Shown: positions 11,913 through 19,341 of the stretch, piece after piece
How the letters are laid out: every line of letters begins with the position of its first letter
How positions within the stretch are numbered: position 1 is the stretch's first letter
Source: Lactarius indigo
Lineage: Eukaryota; Basidiomycota; Agaricomycetes; Russulales; Russulaceae
Length of the DNA stretch: 64,000 nucleotides
Assembly: GCA_025766275.1 (NCBI GenBank)
Contig: JAFKAC010000011.1
Span: 1,364,001-1,428,000, forward strand
Direction: 5' to 3'
Notes under the pieces: model-generated
Told to the model about the DNA's origin: nothing
Seen by the model: only the letters and a program-made list of their open reading frames with translations
Databases searched by the model: none
Program-made: the position numbers and the translations under genes

Positions 11913-12108
11913 GATTGTGGTCTGTCTTGGGTGCTGATTTGTGTAAGGGGATGGCTGAAGCGGCCTCTTGTGTCAAGGAGGATCCGTCGCCCGGCTATGC
12001 CGTCGTTTCTAGGTTCTGTGGGGTGTCTGGTTGTTGGCTGATGCGTCCTCTTGGATCGTCGCCCACTCTGCTGTGTGGCAGTAGTGTCTTGGGTGTGTTG
12101 GGAGTTGT

Positions 12109-12119
12109 AGACTTGGCTT
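12109..12119 (-). promoter_or_regulatory. Gypsy-1A self-complementary primer-binding site
   Basis: On the coding strand this is AAGCCAAGTCT, one base inside the 5' LTR. It is complementary to AGACTTGGCTT in the LTR downstream of the TATA-like box. No tRNA-type TGG start is present. Confidence 0.7.
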
Positions 12120-12120
12120 A

Positions 12121-12705
12121 TGTTACGCCCTAGCAGGGGCGTGGGTTCTGAAGGTTCTGAATCACACAAGTATCAAGCGAAGACCTCTGTTGTCTTATTG
12201 CTATGAAATACGAGTGACAAAAGTGTGGCACAAGGTGCAGCACTACTCTGTAATGTAGGACTCCTCGTCCGAAGTGTCTAACACTTCTCTACACTTGATC
12301 TTGCTAGTGCACAGAGTATAACAGGTGTGACGCGTTGATATAGTTCAACTGCAAAGACTTCGAAGTGTCCTGGTTAAGGACTGAGATAGGGGATGCACAA
12401 GAAGAGAGGGATAAGGCGAGGTCACACCAAAGTACGGAGGCAAGGTTGCTAGATTGCAAACGAAGCCAAGTCTGGCTTCCTACGGTCTATGGTACAGGTT
12501 TATATAGGACAGGGTTCCAAACAACATGAACACAAGTCCACACAATATCAAAGAGACTAAACGGAGTAAACAGAAGTTCGGGTCAAAGAAACAGCGCCAC
12601 TGGTGACAGTAGCTCCTTTGGTAACAAGGTATAGTACAAAAGGGGGGGAGGGAAGGCAGGGTGGAGACATACTGTGACTTAGGTCCGAAGCGTCGGATCA
12701 TAACA
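12121..12705 (-). repeat. Gypsy-1A 5' LTR
   Basis: 585-bp LTR, differing from its partner by one substitution and one homopolymer base. Confidence 0.95.
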
Positions 12706-13204
12706 TCAAACATTCTGCACATTGACTGAAGTACTCATTGTGCTCACACTCAAGTAAATCGAGAAGGGCACTGGTATTATTGTACATTTCAGGCAACTTC
12801 TTTACATGTGACACAAGTACGTTACAGTTAGATCTGCCAACCCTTGGCTTTTTTGGGGGCTGGACTAATTCTGTGACGTGGTCAGCACGTAATAGGCAAA
12901 ATAAAGGAGTGACGTACTCTTCTTCATTGGAACCCCAATCCAGGACCTCATCTGGACCGGTTAGAAAGTGTTCGGGGGTTATAGAACGCGATCCTGACGG
13001 GGATATCAAAGTACCAAAGTCAGGGTGCGTGGGAAGCCCATGGTCATATAAGTATTGCTGATTCCTAGTCCATGCAGCAAGAATTAGCTCCGCAGAAAAA
13101 ACTTTTGGAATAGAACCAGCGCCAGTAAATGAAGGTTGTTCCCACATTTTTGTTATCTCTGCAGCCTCGATTTCCTCCGGATCAACATATTCCGGTGTCG
13201 GAGC
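12706..13204 (-). CDS. Copia-1 pol, first part, after an in-frame TGA
   Basis: The frame is the same as gag and is separated from it only by the TGA at 13205-13207. It runs open for about 165 codons to the Gypsy-1A insertion, and after removal of that insert it continues directly into the protease (1274-4745). The first ATG is at 13123-13125 or just upstream (reading MWEQPSF). The segment has a C-X2-C motif (SQCAEC) close to the junction and no other domain I recognise. It is likely the Gag-protease linker of a single Gag-Pol polyprotein. The TGA is either a decay mutation or a readthrough stop. Confidence 0.8.
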
Positions 13205-14491
13205 TCAGTTTTCTTTATCCGAGTCAACATCCGATATAGTTAGATCACTCAAGTCTAATTGTAGGGCATTTGATGACTCACTACAATAGGCAGCAATCTC
13301 AGAGTCGTCTAGACTCTCGATGTCGACAATAGGTTGAGCGCCAGCAGGGGGTGCTTGCGTCATATCAATGTCGAAATCGGAGTCATACTCTTCGTCAATA
13401 AACTTATTGATCCGAGGGCGCATTTGAGCGTCCACATCGGCAAATCGCTGCTCAAGCGTCTTCGCGGTCTGAACTGTAGCTGGTACATTCAGCCGCTCTG
13501 CGAGCGTCATAGCGGTATTAACGGAGGGAAAGAAGCCAGGAGTCCTCTGAGGCGAAGAGGATTCGACTTCTGTGCGAGTAGAGACGCCAGATGACCCAAT
13601 ATGGATCACCTTATGAGAAGTGGGTGGAGATAATGCGGCTACAGAGGCTATGTGGGAATGCTGGGGAGCGCCGCCACGCGCTTTGCCTTTCCCTTTTCCT
13701 TTGCCTCGCCCAGATCCTCGTCCTCTGCGCTGCCGATTAGGCTGCTGCTGGGAAGACGGGCCGGGGGCATTGGAAGAGGAAGGCTGTTGCTGCTGCTGAC
13801 CACCCTGCTTCGAAAAGCGAGGGTTATCGCGCTTGCGTTTAACGGCAGAAAGTTTCTGCGCATTGTGTGCTCCCTTATGCTGTCCGCGATTTGTTTCAGT
13901 TTCAAACTGGCCAATAACTATGCCAGAGACCGAAGCAAGTTTGAGATCAGCAGTTGCAACACCGCTACAGATAATGGGGATAAGGTTTTCCCATTTCTGA
14001 GGAAGCGCAGACATGGCTATCAAGGCCTGAAGGGGAGGAGATATCGCAAGCGTTGTTTGATTAGGAGCAGTGCCAATAGTAACAGCACCAAGTCGAGAGA
14101 AGGCGGCAGCCATTTTCTCGAAAGTTGCTACTGGGTTTTGGTTAGGATTGAAGCGAATAGATACTGCTTCTTTAAAATCCTTGTAAATGCATGGCAAAGA
14201 GACCGCTCCATAGCGATCTTGGACAGCATCCCAGAGCAATTTGGCAGAGGTGCCAGTGACAGCTTGCTGGATGGCAGGAGAGAGGCGAAGGGTAAGATTA
14301 CCCCTTGCCATTTCATCACTGCGACGCCAAGCAGCTTGAACATCGGCGGCAGCAGTAGTGTCGAGAGGGATAGAACCATCGACGTAACCCCAGAGGCCTT
14401 GGGACATGAAGAAGGCTTGCATGGCATTGGACCAAAGGGTCCAGTTAGAGCCATCGAAGACGGAGACAAGAGTAGTTAATTGAGATGACAT
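13205..14491 (-). CDS. Copia-1 gag
   Basis: The product is 428 residues from a true ATG (14489-14491) to TGA. The N-terminal half is typical of Copia Gag (UBN2/retrotran_gag-like): a start region with FDGSNWTLW, an LWDAVQDRYG motif, and helices through about residue 200. A basic, glutamine- and glycine-rich stretch with RGRGSGRGKGKGKGKARG follows at about 250-275, presumably nucleic-acid binding, then an acidic tail. A clear CCHC knuckle is absent, as in some Copia Gags. Pol follows in the same frame after the stop. Confidence 0.9.
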   Translation of the reverse strand: MSSQLTTLVSVFDGSNWTLWSNAMQAFFMSQGLWGYVDGSIPLDTTAAADVQAAWRRSDEMARGNLTLRLSPAIQQAVTGTSAKLLWDAVQDRYGAVSLPCIYKDFKEAVSIRFNPNQNPVATFEKMAAAFSRLGAVTIGTAPNQTTLAISPPLQALIAMSALPQKWENLIPIICSGVATADLKLASVSGIVIGQFETETNRGQHKGAHNAQKLSAVKRKRDNPRFSKQGGQQQQQPSSSNAPGPSSQQQPNRQRRGRGSGRGKGKGKGKARGGAPQHSHIASVAALSPPTSHKVIHIGSSGVSTRTEVESSSPQRTPGFFPSVNTAMTLAERLNVPATVQTAKTLEQRFADVDAQMRPRINKFIDEEYDSDFDIDMTQAPPAGAQPIVDIESLDDSEIAAYCSESSNALQLDLSDLTISDVDSDKEN

Positions 14492-14867
14492 TGTTGGTAA
14501 ATCTGTTGGCTTTATAGTACGTCAGTATTTAGAATTTTTCATCATAATACTGAGTGAGATAATAAAACCAGCATTAATCCCTTCGGCTACAGAACGTATT
14601 CTGTAGCAGACATTGGTCTTTGCAGACTACCAATTGTCTATGCCAAAAGAACTGCTCGACCATGTCAACGTTAGACAGTGGGCCAAGTCTATGTACTCCT
14701 CTAGAGTACAATACTGGGTCTGTTATGAACCAGGGTGCCTCCCGGGGTCTACTCGCTATTTTCTCGTTACCACTCTGTTCATAGATACAGAGGGTAGGAG
14801 TGCGATACCACCAGGTGCAACTTCGTCTAGAAGTGCAACGGCAAGCCCTGTAACAGGGCCCATAACC
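14492..14867 (-). promoter_or_regulatory. Copia-1 leader with half-tRNA-iMet primer-binding site
   Basis: The plus strand at 14856-14867 reads GGGCCCATAACC, directly abutting the 5' LTR. This equals the anticodon-stem/loop segment of eukaryotic initiator tRNA-Met, so the RNA site pairs with a tRNA cut in the anticodon loop. The same half-tRNA mechanism is known for Drosophila copia. The rest is a 364-bp untranslated leader. Copia-2 carries the same 12 bases at 34714-34725. Confidence 0.75.
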
Positions 14868-15266
14868 TGTTGTGCAGCAAAAGCCTTATAGGCCAAAGCG
14901 CAGCACGCAGGAAGGACGTTCTCACCTTTGAGTAGGTTGAGAGACTAATGAGAGAGGAGAATGTGCACAAGCAAAGTGGGTGATGTTCTGTATTCGCCTC
15001 TCTCCCCACATAGGAGGGTATTTATGCTCTATGGCCCCACCATGTCCATTTGCGGATAAGTGATGAGTAAAGGTGTCCACAATATCGCGTTTTTACACAC
15101 GCCTAATGTGTTTTGCCCTTCTGAGATAGTCATAGGACTTCTCCTCATCACAGGACATGATACGCCCGCTATTGTACGTATCGTAACTGCCTAATATGGT
15201 AAATATAGTACAGTAATGTCGTAACTGCTATAGATAAGGTCCTTACGTACTTATCACGTTTCAACA
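14868..15266 (-). repeat. Copia-1 5' LTR
   Basis: 399-bp LTR whose partner is 314-712. It is followed by the TSD CTTGA at 15267-15271. Confidence 0.95.
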
Positions 15267-15271
15267 CTTGA

Positions 15272-15557
15272 CGACTAGATGGTGAATCAGAGAGGGGCAG
15301 CATACAGAGAATGGGGGCGTACATACTGTGAGGAGGTTGGCAACATGTACTGTGACTGGCAGTTGTTTGATTTTATTTTTTTTCGGCCTGTAGCCTGCAA
15401 TTTTGAAGCCGAGATGCAGGCCATATCCCCCGGCCCAGAGAATTTCAAGCCTGAGCCACAGGCCGCAAAAGCCTGACTTACGGCTCCAGCTCGGCCTGGC
15501 TTCCAGCGGCTGGCTTGGGCTGGCTTCCGGCTTCCAGGCTGGGCTGGCAAATCACTA
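15272..15557. mobile_element. Terminus of an hAT-like element (hAT-2), partial
   Basis: Reading from the right, the Copia-2 RNase H frame breaks at 15557/15558, and the inserted sequence begins (minus strand) TAGTGATTTGCC. Those first seven bases match the TIR of the complete hAT at 36293 (TAGTGATG). Next come short reiterated GGCCTGG/AAGCC-type motifs, as expected for hAT subterminal repeats, and an A-rich run (15368-15384). The other end and its TSD partner (expected GGGGAAAG) are not in the window, because Copia-1 interrupts the element and the rest lies to the left. It encodes nothing recognisable here. A SINE-like insert with an A-rich tail is an alternative. Confidence 0.45.
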
Positions 15558-16841
15558 GGGGAAAGAGATGTGCCGAAGAATGGCTCAGTAAGTCTCCTGA
15601 GCCAGATGCATTCCTTGGCTGCGTGAGTTGTGGTGACGTATTCGGCCTCGGCGATGGATAGGGTGATGATTTCTTGTTTCTGCGAGGCCCATGCAACCGC
15701 TCTGCCGTCGATGAGAAATGCGAAGCCGGATATCGCATGGCGGTGGTCCTGGGATGCACCATCTGCGTCAGTGAATCCCAGAAGGTCGTGGCGTTCGTTG
15801 CCGAAGGTAAGGGAATGATGTTTAGTGCCGGCGAGATAGCGGAAGACACGCTTCACGCCTTCCCAGTGGATCTCACCCGGATTGCTGAGGAATTGGGATA
15901 GAGTAGAGATGGCGAAAGTGATGTTGGGGCGAGTGGCGACAGCGGCGTACATGAGGCTGCCGATGGCCTCGTGGTAAGGGACTTTCTTCATGTGAGCTGC
16001 TTCGGTGGTGTCAGAGGGTGCGTCAGATTTGCTGTAAGACGCCCCAGGAATGATAGGGGTGGCGACGGGTTTAGCGTCGCTGAGGGAAAAGCGAGAGAGG
16101 ATGGTGTCGATGTATGAAGTCTGTGAGAGTGAGATGGTGCGCGACTTGTGGTCGCGGATGATTTTGATGCCGAGGAGCCAATGGATGGGACCCAGATTGG
16201 TGAGAGAATAACGGAAGTTGAGCACCCTCTTGTAGTAGCAAATGAGCTCATCAGAGCTTCCTGTAATCATGCAGTCGTCAATGTGGACTGCGAGGATAGT
16301 GAGATGATTTTTGTTGTGGATGGAAAAGACGCCGGGATCAGCGTTGTTGACGCCGAATCCCAAGTCCATAAGGGCGCGGCGCAGGGTATCATACCATTTG
16401 CGGCTGGCTTGCTTAAGTCCGTAAAGCGACTTGTGAAGGTGTTTGACTGACTCCCCCTGAGTGTCGTATCCGGGGGGTGCTTGCATATAGATGTCTTCGT
16501 CATCATCTAACTCTCCGTTAAGGTAAGCGCCGTTGAAGTCGAATGTGTCGATATCCCAGTCGTTGCGAGCGGCGATGGCGAGAATAGTGTGAAAGCTTGT
16601 GAGCCGCGCGACTGGGGAGAAAGTGTCGAAGTAGTCAATGCCGAATTTCTGTCTGAATCCGCGCGCTACGAGGCGCGCCTTGTACTTCTCGATAGACCCG
16701 TTGGCCTTCTGTTTGATGCGGAAGACCCACTTGCTGCCGACGATGTTTTTGCCAGCGGGTCTGGGGACTGTTGACCAAGTCCTGGCTTCTTCGAGGATTG
16801 CGATTTTGCGATCCATCGCTTCCTGCCACTTGGGCCAGTCT
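15558..16841 (-). pseudogene. Copia-2 pol, C-terminal part: RT and RNase H, truncated
   Basis: This open frame of about 425 codons begins at the Gypsy-1B insertion and is the continuation of 24801-25702. The junction reads on in frame through SDWPKWQEAMDRKI. It carries the Copia RT (RLVARGFRQ, FNGAYLNGELDDDEDIYMQ, active-site-like VHIDDCMITG in place of the usual YVDD) and RNase H (ASQKQEIITLSIAEAEY). It stops at FFGTSLSP where the hAT-2 end inserts, so the RNase H end, 3' LTR and polypurine tract are missing from the window. The element is dead. Confidence 0.85.
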
Positions 16842-17425
16842 TGTTATGATCCGACGCTTCGGACCTAAGTCACAGTATGTCTCCACCCTGCCTTCCCTCC
16901 CCCCTTTTGTACTATACCTTGTTACCAAAGGAGCTACTGTCACCAGTGGCGCTGTTTCTTTGACCCGAACTTCTGTTTACTCCGTTTAGTCTCTTTGATA
17001 TTGTGTGGACTTGTGTTCATGTTGTTTGGAACCCTGTCCTATATAAACCTGTACCATAGACCGTAGGAAGCCAGACTTGGCTTCGTTTGCAATCTAGCAA
17101 CCTTGCCTCCGTACTTTGGTGTGACCTCGCCTTATCCCTCTCTTCTTGTGCATCCCCTATCTCAGTCCTTAACCAGGACACTTCGAAGTCTTTGCAGTTG
17201 AACTATATCAACGCGTCACACCTGTTATACTCTGTGCACTAGCAAGATCAAGTGTAGAGAAGTGTTAGACACTTCGGACGAGGAGTCCTACATTACAGAG
17301 TAGTGCTGCACCTTGTGCCACACTTTTGTCACTCGTATTTCATAGCAATAAGACAACAGAGGTCTTCGCTTGATACTTGTGTGATTCAGAACCTTCAGAA
17401 CCCACGCCCCTGCTAGGGCGTAACA
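16842..17425 (+). repeat. Gypsy-1B 5' LTR
   Basis: 584-bp LTR with TGTTA/TAACA ends. I saw no difference from 24217-24800. Confidence 0.96.
17040..17083 (+). promoter_or_regulatory. Gypsy-1B LTR promoter, predicted RNA start and primer hairpin
   Basis: TATATAAA at 17040-17047 is followed 33 nt later by AGACTTGGCTT (17073-17083), the 11 nt that pair with the primer-binding site. The RNA 5' end is therefore predicted at about 17073. GAAGCCA and TGGCTTC (17068-17084) can fold around this point. The start site is inferred from geometry, not shown. Confidence 0.65.
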
Positions 17426-17426
17426 T

Positions 17427-17437
17427 AAGCCAAGTCT
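17427..17437 (+). promoter_or_regulatory. Gypsy-1B self-priming primer-binding site
   Basis: AAGCCAAGTCT starts one base after the LTR and is the exact reverse complement of 17073-17083. The match stops at 11 nt on both sides, the length of the Tf1 self-primer. Confidence 0.7.
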
Positions 17438-17633
17438 ACAACTCCCAACACACCCAAGACACTACTGCCACACAGCAGAGTGGGCGACGATCCAAGAGGA
17501 CGCATCAGCCAACAACCAGACACCCCACAGAACCTAGAAACGACGGCATAGCCGGGCGACGGATCCTCCTTGACACAAGAGGCCGCTTCAGCCATCCCCT
17601 TACACAAATCAGCACCCAAGACAGACCACAATC

Positions 17634-19325
17634 GTGGCTAGCATCAGTGTCACCTTTGAATCAGACAACAATTGGACCCCAGTCACAACCAGAACACAAG
17701 ACGACCTCCCACACCACGTTAAAAGCAGTCAATTAGGAAAAGGAGCTCGCTGGGCCACAACATCAGGCAGACCACCTTGTTACAAGTGCCTCATTAAAGG
17801 CGAACTCAGACCAGTGGAATTCATCAACAACAACTGGTACATCCTCCGATACTTTCAGAATACATACCACACCAGAGCCATAAACATCACACCACACAGA
17901 TTTGCTGAAGGACTAGGCTGGTGGAACGAAGAAGACGAACAGAACCCAGAAACGCCCACACAACAATCATCCTCAGCACCAAGAAACACTAGGGGAACAT
18001 ACAGACTACAACAAGACTCATCAGAAGAAGAACCCAGCTCAGACGAAGCGGAATCACACTCAGAACTATCCCACTCCTCAGAACACCGCCTAGACATCAC
18101 AGTACCCACACAAGCTTCGTCACAAGCCAGCCCCACTATCCCTATCTGGATAGAACCATCCCCAGCAGAAGAAGGATTCCCAGCCCCACTACCACCAATC
18201 AGATTGCCCTCCCCAGTCGAACCACCCCAGATCCCCATCACACCACAGCCAACACTTACCATGTCAGCCATAAACGCCACAGGCACTGGCACAGGTACCA
18301 GCTCAAACACCGGAACAGGGGGAACACCAACAACGAGCTCAGGAGGACTCAAAGGAGCACCCCCTACTCCGTTCACCGGAGATAGAACAGAGAGTGGTCA
18401 GTTCAAAAGAGAACTACTACGATACATCAAGTTAAATAGCGAGAATGAACTCATCAAAGAACCTTATGCACGGGTACTATTCGCCCTTACAATGTTCAAA
18501 GGACCCGGTGTACAGCTGTGGGTCAACCAAACCGAAGATGACATGGAAGCGGCACTAGCAGACCCCACCAAAACCCTCACCAAAAACAGCAAGGATCTTT
18601 GGGACGGTTTTCTGGACACCTTTGACAGAGACTGGACCGACACTCTAAACAAAGAAAGAGCCTATCAGAAGCTCATCAGTTTGACGATGCAGGGTGGAGC
18701 ATTGGACAGTTACATCCTCGACTTCAAACACCTTGCAGGAATAGCAGGATGGGCAAGAGATGCCCCTGGAACGGTGGAATTCTTCAAAAGAGGACTACCC
18801 ACAGGACTGTATCGCGCTTGCCTTATGCGAACCACCATCCCAAACACCATGGACGAGTGGCAAACTGCTGCCAGAGCAGAACACCAACGCTGGAAGCTAT
18901 TAAAAGCCAGACCAGGGAATAGAAACCCAGGGCCAACCCAGAATGTCCACCAAGGACGACCAAAGCGAGACCCAAACGCGATGGATGTAGATGCCACCAC
19001 CTCCACCCCCTTTAAGAAGCTTACTGAAGAAGAAAAGAAAGCCCTCATGAAAGAAGGACGCTGCTTCAAATGCAGACAGCAAGGACATATGGCTAGGAAC
19101 TGTCAACGACAAAATACCACCAACCAAACCAAAGCCAGAGCCACAGACACCCAAGAAGCGGACACTGCACCCCCATACACCCCAGAAGCAAGCACCTCAT
19201 CAGTGGCTGCTACCACAACCGAAGATAAAGTCCGACAAGCCCATGCACTCATCCAAGGCATGACTGAGGATGAAAAGAGACGCTACTATGCCTTAGATCA
19301 GGATTTTTGCGATGCCGACCTGTGA
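17634..19325 (+). CDS. Gypsy-1B gag with ATG-free upstream extension
   Basis: The conventional Gag starts at the ATG at 18261 (MSAINATGTG) and is about 354 residues long. It has a retrotransposon capsid-like region (FTGDRTESGQFKRELLRY through FFKRGLPTGLYRACL) and a CCHC knuckle CFKCRQQGHMARNC near residue 500 of the long reading. Upstream the same frame is open from 17574 with no ATG. The 563-residue reading given here begins at a GTG (17634) preceded by ATC. The extension contains GKGARW and RPVEF (17808-17822), shared with Gypsy-2 and Gypsy-3, then a Ser/Glu/Pro-rich stretch. Gag ends inside the frameshift hairpin; pol overlaps by 19 nt in the -1 frame. Translation of the extension is inference from conservation. 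Confidence 0.88.
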   Translation: MASISVTFESDNNWTPVTTRTQDDLPHHVKSSQLGKGARWATTSGRPPCYKCLIKGELRPVEFINNNWYILRYFQNTYHTRAINITPHRFAEGLGWWNEEDEQNPETPTQQSSSAPRNTRGTYRLQQDSSEEEPSSDEAESHSELSHSSEHRLDITVPTQASSQASPTIPIWIEPSPAEEGFPAPLPPIRLPSPVEPPQIPITPQPTLTMSAINATGTGTGTSSNTGTGGTPTTSSGGLKGAPPTPFTGDRTESGQFKRELLRYIKLNSENELIKEPYARVLFALTMFKGPGVQLWVNQTEDDMEAALADPTKTLTKNSKDLWDGFLDTFDRDWTDTLNKERAYQKLISLTMQGGALDSYILDFKHLAGIAGWARDAPGTVEFFKRGLPTGLYRACLMRTTIPNTMDEWQTAARAEHQRWKLLKARPGNRNPGPTQNVHQGRPKRDPNAMDVDATTSTPFKKLTEEEKKALMKEGRCFKCRQQGHMARNCQRQNTTNQTKARATDTQEADTAPPYTPEASTSSVAATTTEDKVRQAHALIQGMTEDEKRRYYALDQDFCDADL

Positions 19326-19341
19326 GAGCTGACAGGGAGGC
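19301..19341 (+). promoter_or_regulatory. Gypsy-1B candidate -1 ribosomal frameshift signal
   Basis: The heptamer G GAT TTT (19301-19307) is in the gag zero frame and has X XXY YYZ-like geometry. The same GGAUUUU is, to my knowledge, used by red clover necrotic mosaic virus. A 6-nt spacer follows, then a hairpin: GCC/GGC outer pairs, a GA/GA internal loop, CCTGT/ACAGG inner stem and an 8-nt loop. Pol is in the -1 frame, as required. Confidence 0.6.

Larger units (their letters stand above)
4746..12705 (-). mobile_element. Gypsy-1 copy A: chromodomain LTR retrotransposon, full length
   Basis: The 7.96-kb element lies inside Copia-1 pol. LTRs are 4746-5329 (584 bp) and 12121-12705 (585 bp, one extra G in a G-run). 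They start TGTTA and end TAACA and are flanked by TSD TCAAA (4741-4745 and 12706-12710). One base substitution between the LTRs was seen near 4780. Gag and pol read on the minus strand, so the 5' LTR is on the right. The encoded proteins match those of copy B (16842-24800) wherever I compared them. Coordinates map as A = 29546 minus B over the internal region. With both frames open it looks capable of autonomous movement, or recently so. Confidence 0.97.
314..15266 (-). mobile_element. Copia-1: Ty1/copia LTR retrotransposon, interrupted by Gypsy-1A
   Basis: The element has two 399-bp LTRs (314-712 and 14868-15266) with TGTTG/CAACA ends and a 5-bp TSD CTTGA at 309-313 and 15267-15271. The LTRs differ at two positions only, both C/T or G/A changes at CpG sites, so the insertion is young. 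On the minus strand the order is 5' LTR (right), primer-binding site, gag, protease, integrase, reverse transcriptase, RNase H, 3' LTR. This Copia domain order (integrase before RT) identifies the superfamily. Gypsy-1 copy A (4746-12705) sits in pol between the gag-side segment and the protease. Removing it with one copy of its TSD leaves the frame open across the junction. Without that insert the element is about 7 kb. Confidence 0.95.

Noticed and set aside
17377..17736. 119-codon frame crossing the Gypsy-1 LTR edge
   Set aside because: It has no ATG, is not in the gag frame, and no counterpart is seen in Gypsy-2 or Gypsy-3.
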